A stretch of DNA of 60,577 bases, taken from the NCBI GenBank assembly GCA_020832415.1, contig JAFIES010000052.1:1-60577 (forward strand), read 5' to 3'. The position numbers and the translations under genes are program-made. The notes beneath the pieces were generated by a model. The model worked only from the letters and a program-made list of their open reading frames with translations. It was not told where the DNA came from and searched no databases. Within the stretch, counting starts at the first letter, position 1, and every line of letters starts with the position of its first letter. Positions 53,504-60,577 of the stretch are shown here, piece after piece. This DNA is from Balneolaceae bacterium (lineage in GTDB: Bacteria > Bacteroidota > Rhodothermia > Balneolales > Balneolaceae).

Positions 53504-54091
53504 TTATTTAGGCACAACCGTTAATTCCTGAACGTAAATCCAGTCGCCAAAGGCCGAATCATCATCATTTCCGGCATTTGCAGCAACGTTAAACACAACT
53601 TTTTGATCACTTTTATGATTCGGGGAGTTCCAGAAAAATGTCCAGGTTACCTCTCTGTCGCCTGTTGGCCGGGTACCTGTTTCCGAGTGTTGAAGGTAGT
53701 AAACCTCATCACTTATCGATGGCGTTAGCATTACATGGTTACCATCCCAGTTAAACTCTCCTGCCTGTGTTCCATCTTGAAAGCGCGAAGTCATCTGGAA
53801 GCCACCGTTTTCAAGATGGTCACTTTTGATGGACACAGTTATTTCGTACGATTTGCCGCGTTCAAAGGAATCTTTAAGGCCTTCTACTTTTAACCTGCCA
53901 CCATCCATGTTTAAATCGTAATCGAAATGGCAGCTGTGGCAGGTAAGTTCCCCAAACCCACCGGTGAACGGCCCGTCCAGGTGATCAGGGTTAATGATCT
54001 CCATTATAACCGGGGATTTTTTGATGGGCATGGAGAGTCCTACGATAAATGGAAACAGAACGATGGATAGTAGTTTAATGAGAAGTTTCAT
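53504..54091 (-). CDS. Exported protein with CXXCH haem motif and Reeler-like domain
   Basis: 195 residues, signal peptide at the start ('LLIKLLSIVLFPFIVGLSM'). Residues ~45-57 'GGFGELTCHSCHFDYD' hold a c-type haem motif (C-H-S-C-H). The remainder ('GKSYEITVSIKSDHLENGGF', 'QMTSRFQDGTQAGEF', 'FFWNSPNHKSDQKVVFNVA') has the pattern of Reeler/choice-of-anchor V domains found in envelope proteins of Bacteroidota. One haem and an Ig-like domain suggest an electron-transfer or surface role outside the inner membrane. It is 65 bases downstream of a Vgb-like propeller gene on the same strand. Confidence 0.8.
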   Translation of the reverse strand: MKLLIKLLSIVLFPFIVGLSMPIKKSPVIMEIINPDHLDGPFTGGFGELTCHSCHFDYDLNMDGGRLKVEGLKDSFERGKSYEITVSIKSDHLENGGFQMTSRFQDGTQAGEFNWDGNHVMLTPSISDEVYYLQHSETGTRPTGDREVTWTFFWNSPNHKSDQKVVFNVAANAGNDDDSAFGDWIYVQELTVVPK

Positions 54092-54156
54092 TCAGAAGAG
54101 ATAAGTAATAAGAAAAGAGTTCAGATTAACGTAGCTGAACTCCTTTATGGGCTGAA

Positions 54157-55179
54157 TCAATTTACAACCAGACGAACAATATGGCCGGTATCGGTTCCGA
54201 ACCAAAGTGAATTTGTGCGTTCGTCAAAATCCATGTGACGTATTGAGCCTCTGGCAGTTGGGATTTCAACAGATGCCACGAACTCTTCTGTTCTTGTGTC
54301 GAAAGCTACCATTTTGTTTGGCTCAAGTCCGGTTGCAGAAAACCATACTCTGTCTTTATGATCTTTTAGTACTGCATATGGCCTTGATGCATCACCATCG
54401 GGCATCTCATATTCGGTAATTTCACCGGTTGAGGGAATATAGCGCCCAATATAACCTGATGAAAAATCTCCATACCAAACATTGCCATCGGTGGTAACAT
54501 CGAGCCTGCGGGTAAGTGTTGATTCCCTCGGGAGCTCAATCATTTCCAGCTCATAGGTAGCCGGATCAACAGTTGCGATATGATTGGTGCCCATAAATGA
54601 AATCCAGGGTCTCTCATTGTCCGGCGCCATTCTTATTCCGTACGGCCGTGCACGTTCTACGGGAACAGGAATTACCTCAGTTTCTCCAGTGGAGATATTA
54701 AAATGGCCAATACCATTTCCACCCTGCGCTGTAAACCAAATGTTACCATCCTTATCAAAAGCGAAAGTGTGGGGATCACGCAGATAATCGCTCTCCATCA
54801 TATACTTCGTAATTTCTCCGGTTTCCGGATCCATTTTGCCAATATGTCTGGCTCGGTTACCGGCATACCATACGGTGCCATCATCCGCTACAACAACTGT
54901 ATGCGGTCCGGCACCATCCTCGAGTGGGAGGTGTCTGAACTCTCCCGTTTCGGGGTTAAAATGCCCTACATAGTGCTCCCGCTGTCCCGCAAAAAATACG
55001 GTGCCATCAGGGGCTACAAACGGGTCGCGTGTTCGGGTTTCATCAAATGGTACGTCCCACTCGTCAATGGAAACAATCACATCAGATACTCTTTCAGTAT
55101 CGGCCGATATATTTTCATCATTCAGGCTTATAAATCCTGCAAAGGCCAAAAGAGTGATAAAAGATAAAAGTACTTTCAT
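54157..55179 (-). CDS. Exported virginiamycin-B-lyase-like beta-propeller
   Basis: 340 residues from the ATG at 55179 with signal peptide 'KVLLSFITLLAFAGFISL'; longer frames back to 55302 lack one. The body is a repeated propeller blade of the Vgb/SMP-30 type, with blocks like 'FVAPDGTVFFAGQREHYVGH', 'VVADDGTVWYAGNRARHIGK', 'AFDKDGNIWFTAQGGNGIGH' and 'DVTTDGNVWYGDFSSGYIGR'. At least six blades are visible, and each has the D/N-G-(T/N)-(V/I)-W core. True Vgb cleaves streptogramin B, but most family members have other, unknown substrates. Paired with the haem/Reeler protein downstream. Confidence 0.86.
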   Translation of the reverse strand: MKVLLSFITLLAFAGFISLNDENISADTERVSDVIVSIDEWDVPFDETRTRDPFVAPDGTVFFAGQREHYVGHFNPETGEFRHLPLEDGAGPHTVVVADDGTVWYAGNRARHIGKMDPETGEITKYMMESDYLRDPHTFAFDKDGNIWFTAQGGNGIGHFNISTGETEVIPVPVERARPYGIRMAPDNERPWISFMGTNHIATVDPATYELEMIELPRESTLTRRLDVTTDGNVWYGDFSSGYIGRYIPSTGEITEYEMPDGDASRPYAVLKDHKDRVWFSATGLEPNKMVAFDTRTEEFVASVEIPTARGSIRHMDFDERTNSLWFGTDTGHIVRLVVN

Positions 55180-55270
55180 AACAAGGTTTATTTTAATTTC
55201 AAAGATCAGAATTATACGAATAAACGCTTCAGAGTCAAGGATTCTGTTAATATATAATGTAAAATTAATT

Positions 55271-57253
55271 TCATTTGACATGCTCTTCAAACCAATCAAC
55301 AACCCGATTCATGAAATCGAGTTGATGGGCTCTTTCCGTTAAACCGTGTGGCTGTCTCGGGTAGAGAATCAGGCCGGTTGGAATATTTTTCATTTCAAGA
55401 AACTGGTGGAGTTGAATCGATTGCTCGGGATGTACGCGGTCATCAGCCAGACCATGTGCAACAAGAAGCGGCGTATTGGCTTGATTTAGCCAGGCAACGG
55501 GTGAACGCTCCCAGTTTTGGCCGGGATTGTCGAACCAGTAGAGATCCCAGTGAACAACACTCATTTCATGGGGAATATCGGTGGTGCCCATAAAAGAGAT
55601 CCAGTTTGAAAGCCCTGCAAACGTAATTCCTGCAGCAAAACGATCGCTGTAGCGGGTGGCGGCCCAGGCAGCAAAATAACCTCCGTAAGAGGTTCCGCTG
55701 ATTCCCACTTTATCAGGGTCAATCAGGCCTTGTTCATCAAGATGATCGATGGCGAGCAGTACATCTTCAAACTCTTTCCCTCCTAGATCTCTGTGATTGG
55801 CTGAGGCAAACCCGGTTCCGCGTCCGCCGCTGCCTCTGTAATTTGGTTTGAGAACAACATAACCCTCATTTGCAAGAAGATGAGTTGGATATAGCGGACG
55901 TGTATTCCAGCCGTTCATACTGATGCCTTCAGGCCCACCATGCGGAAGGATTGCAAGCGGGTAGCGAACTCCTTCTTGGTAATTAACCGGTTTTACCAGA
56001 ATACCTTCAATTTCAAGGCCATCAGCTCCTTGCCATGTTATGGAAGTTTGCTCTCCAAGCTGCCGGTCAGAAATCCACTGATTGTGGTGTGTTAACCGCT
56101 GAAGCTCGCCTCTTCTAACATCACCTGCATAAACTTCACCGGGATGATCTTTGGTGTTAACAGATGCAGCAAATGCCCTTCTGTTGGCATCCATACTTAC
56201 ACTTCTGAAAATTTCGTCGCCTCCTCCAGCAATACGGGTTTTGGTACCACGCGTAAGCTGAAGATTGTAGAGGTATGTAGTGGAGCGTTCAACAGCAGTG
56301 AAGAACAGGGTTTGAGAATCCATCCAGCCTACGGTTTCAACCGTGCCTTCCCAGTTATCCGGGGTAATATCCCGGTTACCGCTTCCATCGGCTTCTAGTA
56401 CCCAAAGGCGTTGCGGGAGCGGATCGCTGTAGACTTTACCTGCTACAACAGCGAGTTTTGTGCCATCCGGGCTCCAGCTCATAGCAGCTTTTTTCTTTGG
56501 AGCATCCATCAGGGTGGATAAACCGGAACCGTCTCTGTTTAAAACAGCATATCGCGTGAACATCTGTTCAACATCTGCGCCGGGAGTATCACTAATACGG
56601 ATGGCAAGACGCTCGCTATCAGGTGCCCAGGAGAAGTCCCATACATAGATATCACCGGACGTAACTACCTCAGCATCACCATCTCTCGGCTGTACCCAAA
56701 GGCGCATATATCGGAGGTTTTCGCCGGCTACGATCATATCATACCCCTTCTCTTCCTGAGCACGGCGCTCATCCGATACAGGATCCATCGCCATATATGC
56801 AAGTGTTGATCCATCTGCACTCCAGGAAAAGCTACCTAATCCATGCTCAGAATCAGTATGCTTTTGAAAATCTTCACCCGATCGGTTCACAGAATAGACC
56901 TGCACCTGATTGTGGTGATCGGTGATTCGGGCTGTAAAATAGAGACGGCCATCACTGCCCCATTGCGGTGAACCTGCACTTTGTGGTTTTTGAATAACCG
57001 GTGTTGCTTCACCGCCGCTTACCGGCAGCAGGTAGAGTTCGGAATAATTTCGGCCAACGGATTCACTCTCAGTTCTGGGAACTGATAGTGTGTAGGCAAT
57101 CATCTCGCTATCGGGGCTCATGGTAACAGCACCAACCGTTTCGATGGAGACAACATCCTCAGCTGTTAGTCCTTGAGAATGGGCCAGGCCGGTGATGGAT
57201 ATTGTTAAGATGATGCATAGAAAAAATGCATGAACAGGTTTATTAAAATTCAT
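55271..57253 (-). CDS. Secreted S9-family prolyl oligopeptidase-like peptidase
   Basis: 660 residues, signal peptide 'VHAFFLCIILTISITGLAHS'. Residues ~30-390 form a beta-propeller with blocks such as 'SFSWSADGSTLAYMAMDP' and 'AMSWSPDGTKLAVVAGKV'. The catalytic alpha/beta-hydrolase domain (~400-660) has Ser522 in 'GTSYGGYFAAW', Asp604 in 'AHGLADDRVHPEQS' and His636 in 'PRQPHGLTE'. It resembles acylaminoacyl/dipeptidyl peptidases (S9C/S9B) and should cleave small peptides in the periplasm or outside. It reads towards the Vgb-like gene on the same strand, with a 91-base gap to that gene's start. Confidence 0.92.
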   Translation of the reverse strand: MNFNKPVHAFFLCIILTISITGLAHSQGLTAEDVVSIETVGAVTMSPDSEMIAYTLSVPRTESESVGRNYSELYLLPVSGGEATPVIQKPQSAGSPQWGSDGRLYFTARITDHHNQVQVYSVNRSGEDFQKHTDSEHGLGSFSWSADGSTLAYMAMDPVSDERRAQEEKGYDMIVAGENLRYMRLWVQPRDGDAEVVTSGDIYVWDFSWAPDSERLAIRISDTPGADVEQMFTRYAVLNRDGSGLSTLMDAPKKKAAMSWSPDGTKLAVVAGKVYSDPLPQRLWVLEADGSGNRDITPDNWEGTVETVGWMDSQTLFFTAVERSTTYLYNLQLTRGTKTRIAGGGDEIFRSVSMDANRRAFAASVNTKDHPGEVYAGDVRRGELQRLTHHNQWISDRQLGEQTSITWQGADGLEIEGILVKPVNYQEGVRYPLAILPHGGPEGISMNGWNTRPLYPTHLLANEGYVVLKPNYRGSGGRGTGFASANHRDLGGKEFEDVLLAIDHLDEQGLIDPDKVGISGTSYGGYFAAWAATRYSDRFAAGITFAGLSNWISFMGTTDIPHEMSVVHWDLYWFDNPGQNWERSPVAWLNQANTPLLVAHGLADDRVHPEQSIQLHQFLEMKNIPTGLILYPRQPHGLTERAHQLDFMNRVVDWFEEHVK

Positions 57254-57427
57254 GGCAGATCGATTTAGAATTAAAAATGATGTGTATATCTCTGCAATAT
57301 AAACCTTGAAAGCAGATTAGAAAATGATTCAGGTGATTTTGATTAAAGATACTATTTAAGTTCTTTTCATCAGCTTTACATTCAAAAAATCGGATGCTGG
57401 CTTTCCCGAAAAAACTTATGCAGTTAA

Positions 57428-57823
57428 TCAGTTTTTGTAATACGCTTTCATTACACCAATACCGGCCATAAGAGCAAGAACACCCGCAAAAATCTGCCCA
57501 AAAAAGTAGGTTATTAAAATGGGTATCGATTCGTCAAAAAGTATCAGTGAGTCTATCATAAAGCCGGAATAAGTTGTATAACTGCCAATTACCCCGGTCA
57601 GCAGAAAAAGGTTTACGTTTCGATACTTTACAGAGCGTTTGCTGAGCAGGGTAAAAAACAGGCCAATCAGAAAACTGCCAACGATATTTTCGATGGATGT
57701 GGCAATGAAAAAGAACTCTTCACCCATAATGCTGAATACAAACTGATTGGTACCATGCCTCATGCTCGCACCAACTGCTCCCCCGCAGGCCACCCATAAG
57801 ATTTCGTAAAGAAGCTTTTTCAT
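57428..57823 (-). CDS. crcB: CrcB/Fluc fluoride channel subunit B
   Basis: 131 residues from the ATG at 57823, one base after the stop of the first subunit (TAG-T-ATG). Four membrane helices with 'CGGAVGASMRH' (helix 1), 'SIENIVGSFLIGL' (helix 2, with the Asn of the pore motif) and 'GSYTTYSGFMID' (helix 3 break). Fluoride exporters form dimers of antiparallel subunits; here two different genes likely make a heterodimer. The TTYSGF block differs from the TTFSTF in its partner. Confidence 0.9.
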   Translation of the reverse strand: MKKLLYEILWVACGGAVGASMRHGTNQFVFSIMGEEFFFIATSIENIVGSFLIGLFFTLLSKRSVKYRNVNLFLLTGVIGSYTTYSGFMIDSLILFDESIPILITYFFGQIFAGVLALMAGIGVMKAYYKN

Positions 57824-57824
57824 A

Positions 57825-58208
57825 CTAAACACTATTTAAGAAATGGATGAACCCGTAGCCGGTAATGGTTGCCAGAAGTGCAACGACAAGCTGCAAAAAA
57901 AGATAAATCAGAAGTCTTGGGGTGGATTCTCTTCCGATCTGATACGCTTCAAGGATAAAGGTAGAGAATGTGGTGAGAGAGCCAAGAATACCGACGGTTA
58001 AAAAAAGTATGGAAGTCTGATTCAGAAGCTGCTCGACAGATACAAGGCCAAGAAGTGTGCCGGCAAACAGGCAGCCGGCTATGTTTGCAAAAACTGTTCC
58101 GGTTAAAACGTCATTCTTGCCAAAGAGTTTACTCGCAGCTATACCGGATAAAAATCGAAGGCTTGCACCAATGGCTCCTCCAAGGGTAATAAGCAGCAGG
58201 TTGATCAT
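57825..58208 (-). CDS. crcB: CrcB/Fluc fluoride channel subunit A
   Basis: 127 residues, four helices: 'LGGAIGASLRFLSGI', 'TGTVFANIAGCLFAGTLLGL' and 'GSLTTFSTFILEA'. These match the Fluc pore and sodium-site motifs (Arg near the start, Asn of helix 2, T-T-F-S-T-F break). The protein exports fluoride across the inner membrane. Its start (ATG at 58208) directly follows a TAA of the upstream degraded gene, and its stop is one base before the second subunit, so all three are in one unit. No fluoride riboswitch-like fold was seen. Confidence 0.92.
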   Translation of the reverse strand: MINLLLITLGGAIGASLRFLSGIAASKLFGKNDVLTGTVFANIAGCLFAGTLLGLVSVEQLLNQTSILFLTVGILGSLTTFSTFILEAYQIGRESTPRLLIYLFLQLVVALLATITGYGFIHFLNSV

Positions 58209-59022
58209 TTATTCAGGCCAGTTCAGGTTATTGAAATACTCTTCCACAAGATTGTAAATCCTCTCATCATTCAAAAATGGCTCGTTGTTAAGGAGTGCTC
58301 TTTTTGGTTATTGTAAGCATACCACAGCCGGTCTGGTGTAAAGGCAATCCCGATATTAAAACCGGGTGCTGTTTCCATTCGGCGAAAGCCCTCGCCGTAG
58401 GTAATATCCATTTCGAGAAGGTCGGGGATTATAGATATTCGGAGGCCGCCCTGGTAGAAGAAGTCACCGAAGTTGGCTGCAGCAACTTCAGAAAGAATGG
58501 TAAAGCGCTCGTTTATGCCGAAATCTCCGCGTATTCCAGTTATGATTTCGTACTCCCAATCTTCCTCCTGAACGGCTTCAAATCCCGCATTGATATGCAG
58601 AACCGAGCTCTCGTTGAAAATCATCCGGCTGTAGGGGATGTAGGCAAAAATCTCTTCAATATCGCCATCAAGATCATAGAGAAGGCCTGCTACACCGCCA
58701 ATGGCCCAGCCTTTTTCCTCAAAATCAACGGCCGCGAATTTGGCTTCAAAATCCAGTTAGTAGGATCGAATCCATCACGGGAATCAAACCCGAGGCCTGT
58801 TCCCAACTCCAGGCCGCGAACAGGGCTTATTGCGGTTAAAAACCATGATTCTCTCGATCCGTACCAGGTTTCAATTTGAAAAGATCGGTAGGTGGTTACT
58901 TCTGCATCATCCACAAACATTTGCTGAGCGTCTGCTTTTTGATGAAAAATTGCCAGTATAAATATCAGTAGTATTGTTCCTGCTTTTAGAAGGGGCAGTG
59001 TGTAATTGTTTTTCTTTAGCAT
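58209..59022 (-). pseudogene. Outer-membrane beta-barrel protein broken by two single-base deletions
   Basis: From the ATG at 59022 the frame gives a signal peptide ('LLIFILAIFHQKADAQQ') and 'LELGTGLGFDSRDGFDPTNW', then goes out of frame. Continuing one base back near 58756 restores 'LDFEAKFAAVDFEEKGWAI', then 'GGVAGLLYDLDG' and the rest of the barrel strands to 'DRLWYAYNNQ'. A second one-base shift in the A-run at 58305-58301 restores 'RALLNNEPFLNDERIYNLVE' and then 'EYFNNLNWPE', ending at a TAA (58211-58209) that abuts the crcB ATG. Reassembled, it is about 271 residues. Both shifts look like lost bases, one in a homopolymer, so sequencing error is possible. Family unknown. Confidence 0.72.
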
Positions 59023-59118
59023 GAGGGTCACCTTTATAAGAGGTATAGCTTTACGTAAATAAACATATCATACCGAACATAACAGCTGCTATGCAGATTT
59101 CATTTCATGGTAAATTTC

Positions 59119-59141
59119 AACGTATTGTCTGGCAATACGTT
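59119..59141. repeat. Perfect hairpin, nine-base stem
   Basis: AACGTATTG (59119-59127), loop TCTGG, CAATACGTT (59133-59141). No T-run follows on either strand, so a protein-binding dyad or RNA structure is as likely as a terminator. Confidence 0.5.
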
Positions 59142-59218
59142 ACGGGTAATAAAATACGATTTTGAATAAAATTTGCACCGCAGAAGAGCGTCCGGTGCAT
59201 TGCCTGATAATGAGGGAA

Positions 59219-59287
59219 GCCCGGGCCTACTCTCCAGCGATTGCTGTAGGTTCAGCAGTGTTCAATATGCAACTACTACCGGGTTCG
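59219..59287 (-). other. 5S-rRNA-like fragment (3' two-thirds only)
   Basis: Read on the minus strand from 59287, the segment begins CGAACCCGGTAGT, as in 5S rRNA loop C ('CGAACYCGGTAGTTAAG'). It contains CTGGAGAGTAGG, as in the 5S loop E/helix IV region ('TGGGAGAGTAGG'), and ends CCCGGGC. The spacing from CGAAC to GAGAGTAGG is 53 bases, against 55 in E. coli 5S. The 5' third of a 5S gene is not present beside it. This is a likely decayed copy or a mimic, not a working gene. Match made by eye. Confidence 0.35.
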
Positions 59288-59477
59288 TCCATTTTTGGTT
59301 GGAATTTAATTTAAGTTGAATGCTCTGAATCAGAGCAACGCAATGATAGGAATAATTTTTTAAAAGGGATAATTTTTTTGAATAGGTTCAAGATCTTACA
59401 TCTAATTTTGAGATTAGATGGAGGGGTGTATTCTTTTTCTTATCATTGAGTTCTAAATTTTTCACAGACTCTAACCC

Positions 59478-60413
59478 ATGCCATCAAAAGACCCCGTAAA
59501 AAAAGCACTGCTCATCAGTCTGATTGTTTCGTCAGTCAGTCTATCGATAAAAATCGGGGCTTTTGTTGTGACGGGTTCAACTGCGGCACTGTCGGATGCA
59601 GCCGAATCGGTTGTTCATTTTTTTGCGGTGATGTTTGTGGTTTACGGATACTATCTCAGTCTCAAACCGGCCGATGATGAACATCACTATGGCCACGAAC
59701 GGGTTGAGTTTTTATCGGTAGGAGCTGAAGGGGCCATCATCATTGTGGCGGGGCTCACCATTATTTACCATGCAGTGATGAGTGCCATTACCGGGATTGA
59801 AATCACCAACATGGATACCGGTATTATTATGCTGATAATTGCCGCTCTGATCAACTTTTTCCTCGGCAGATATGTGATCCGCGTTGGCAGGGAACACAAT
59901 AACATGATCGCCATCAGCAATGGAAAGCACACGCTAACTGATGTGTGGACCAGTGGCGGTGTGGTAACTGCATTGCTGTTGATTCATTTCACCGGATGGC
60001 TTTTTGTGGATATCGTGGTGAGTATGCTGATGGCTTCTTACATCATGCATGAGGGGTATAAACTTCTCCGGTTTTCAGTTCGCGGGCTGATGGATACCCG
60101 AAATCCAGAGGTTGACAAGGCACTTGTTCAGGTTCTGGAAAATCGACTGCCCGAAACCATTAAAGACTGGCACCATCTGCGCCATCGCACTTCAGGCAAT
60201 ACAACATGGGTAGAACTCCACCTGGTATTTGATGATGATATCAATCTGAAAAAAGCCCATCTTGATGCAACCATCGTTGAACGAAGATTGATCGATGCAT
60301 TGAAAACCGATGCCATTATTACAATTCATCTTGAGCCGGAAGAGCACCACGATGAAGCCCACAATCTGCTGGATGGCGCCAACAAGGCAAAAGGTCTGGA
60401 TGAGTTTGCGTGA
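59478..60413 (+). CDS. Cation diffusion facilitator metal exporter
   Basis: 311 residues of the CDF family, which exports Zn, Fe, Mn or similar ions using protons. Six helices in the first ~210 residues. Likely transport-site residues are Asp40, Glu43 and His47 ('LSDAAESVVHFF', a D-x2-E-x3-H variant) in helix 2 and His151/Asp155 ('GKHTLTDVWTS') in helix 5. 'DDEHHYGHERVEFLS' lies in the first loop. The C-terminal ~90 residues form the cytoplasmic ferredoxin-like domain with 'HHLRHRTSGNTTWVELHLVF' and end in a His/Glu-rich tail ('IHLEPEEHHDEAHN'). The metal is not settled by sequence. Confidence 0.92.
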   Translation: MPSKDPVKKALLISLIVSSVSLSIKIGAFVVTGSTAALSDAAESVVHFFAVMFVVYGYYLSLKPADDEHHYGHERVEFLSVGAEGAIIIVAGLTIIYHAVMSAITGIEITNMDTGIIMLIIAALINFFLGRYVIRVGREHNNMIAISNGKHTLTDVWTSGGVVTALLLIHFTGWLFVDIVVSMLMASYIMHEGYKLLRFSVRGLMDTRNPEVDKALVQVLENRLPETIKDWHHLRHRTSGNTTWVELHLVFDDDINLKKAHLDATIVERRLIDALKTDAIITIHLEPEEHHDEAHNLLDGANKAKGLDEFA

Positions 60414-60459
60414 TCTAAGGCGAGAAATTCCAAAATCTAAATTTCAAGCACCAAACTAA

Positions 60460-60577
60460 TGTACCGACCCCCTATAAACTGGACAAAACAGATTGGTTAT
60501 AGTTATAGGTTAAATTTGAATTAAAGTTACTTTCTTTGCAAACCATTTCTTCAGGTGAAGGTAGGTTTTTTCCATGT
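60460..60577 (-). mobile_element. Possible end of an IS3-family element, cut by window edge
   Basis: TGTACCGACCCCC followed by TATAAACTGGACA (from 60460) resembles the terminal inverted repeat of IS3-family elements (TG...ACTGACCCC...TGGACA style). On the minus strand a frame is open from the window edge to a TAG at 60474-60472, inside this end, as transposases of that family often stop near or in the repeat. The encoded tail ('LPSPEEMVCKESNF') is not recognisable. Only sequence beyond the window can confirm. Confidence 0.4.

Larger units (their letters stand above)
59023..59477. other. Structured gene-free region before the CDF transporter
   Basis: 455 bases without a gene between divergent genes. 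Contents by eye: a perfect hairpin at 59119-59141, a TGCACCG/CGGTGCA hairpin (59174-59180 with 59193-59199), a 5S-rRNA-like segment on the minus strand (59219-59287), and an A/T-rich run near 59360-59410 that may carry the promoter of the CDF gene. It is unusually rich in structure compared with other gaps in the window. Confidence 0.55.

Noticed and set aside
55180-55302. Longer N-terminus for the Vgb-like protein
   Set aside because: The extension lacks a signal peptide and overlaps the peptidase gene; the ATG at 55179 gives a proper signal peptide.
58209-58300. Fluoride riboswitch upstream of the crcB pair
   Set aside because: The region directly upstream is the end of the barrel gene and I found no fluoride-motif pseudoknot elements.
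59280-59477. Manganese (yybP-ykoY) or NiCo riboswitch before the CDF gene
   Set aside because: None of the conserved loop sequences of these classes could be found on the plus strand.

Overview
The window looks like a chromosomal segment of a marine or halophilic Balneolota/Bacteroidota-type bacterium (inference). The best pointer is a 1514-residue secreted protein ending in a type IX secretion sorting tail (NQNYPNPFNP... followed by a GVYIYRL-type end), a form common in Balneolota, Rhodothermota and Ignavibacteria. Weak Shine-Dalgarno sites, several small outer-membrane barrel proteins and moderate GC fit this. I see no tRNA, complete rRNA operon, CRISPR array or prophage.

Left part (1-9426): one long plus-strand operon. 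It encodes a cut sodium:solute symporter, an unknown 183-residue protein, a CitE-like lyase, an acyl-CoA dehydrogenase, a CaiB-type CoA-transferase, a FAS1-like/MaoC hydratase, an MmgE/PrpD protein, an aldehyde dehydrogenase and a zinc alcohol dehydrogenase. The transferase-hydratase-lyase core is the logic of itaconate/mesaconate degradation (C5-dicarboxylate to C5-CoA to citramalyl-CoA to pyruvate plus acetyl-CoA), so this is the most interesting metabolic system here. It is followed by two tandem secreted amidohydrolase paralogues (9569-12111). The second has lost the metal ligands seen in the first.

12191-17870: a sterol-desaturase-like membrane protein, a pair of palindromic repeats, a sulfur-related operon (ArsR-rhodanese fusion regulator, MFS transporter, DsrE-like gene broken by a stop codon) with a clear palindromic operator, an exported beta-carbonic anhydrase and small membrane or envelope proteins. 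18078-24445: UvrA, an outer-membrane barrel protein and a two-gene ABC transporter. 24851-29395: the giant GLUG-repeat T9SS substrate, whose coding sequence carries a palindromic repeat of the kind seen at 13.1 kb. A 47-codon RiPP-precursor-like ORF follows. 29644-37347: an efflux operon of a lipoprotein adaptor and two different RND permeases.

37688-47691: housekeeping genes. They comprise free methionine sulfoxide reductase, MarC, DinB, an alanine/glycine:cation symporter, lipoamide dehydrogenase next to lipB and lipA, a TonB-like protein, plsY-gpsA and an AlbA_2 protein. 47707-57253: an IscA-type protein, NDH-2 and Hsp33 (joined by TAATG), an SGNH hydrolase, leucine-dehydrogenase-like enzyme, a barrel protein, a haem-motif Reeler protein with a Vgb-lyase-like propeller, and an S9 peptidase. 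57428-60577: two different CrcB/Fluc subunits preceded by a barrel-protein gene with two apparent one-base deletions, a structured intergenic region holding a 5S-rRNA-like fragment, a CDF metal exporter, and what looks like the end of an IS3-family element at the right edge.

Three genes show apparent lesions: a nonsense codon, two single-base deletions in one gene, and a start that may be CTG. Sequencing error and real decay cannot be told apart from the sequence alone.
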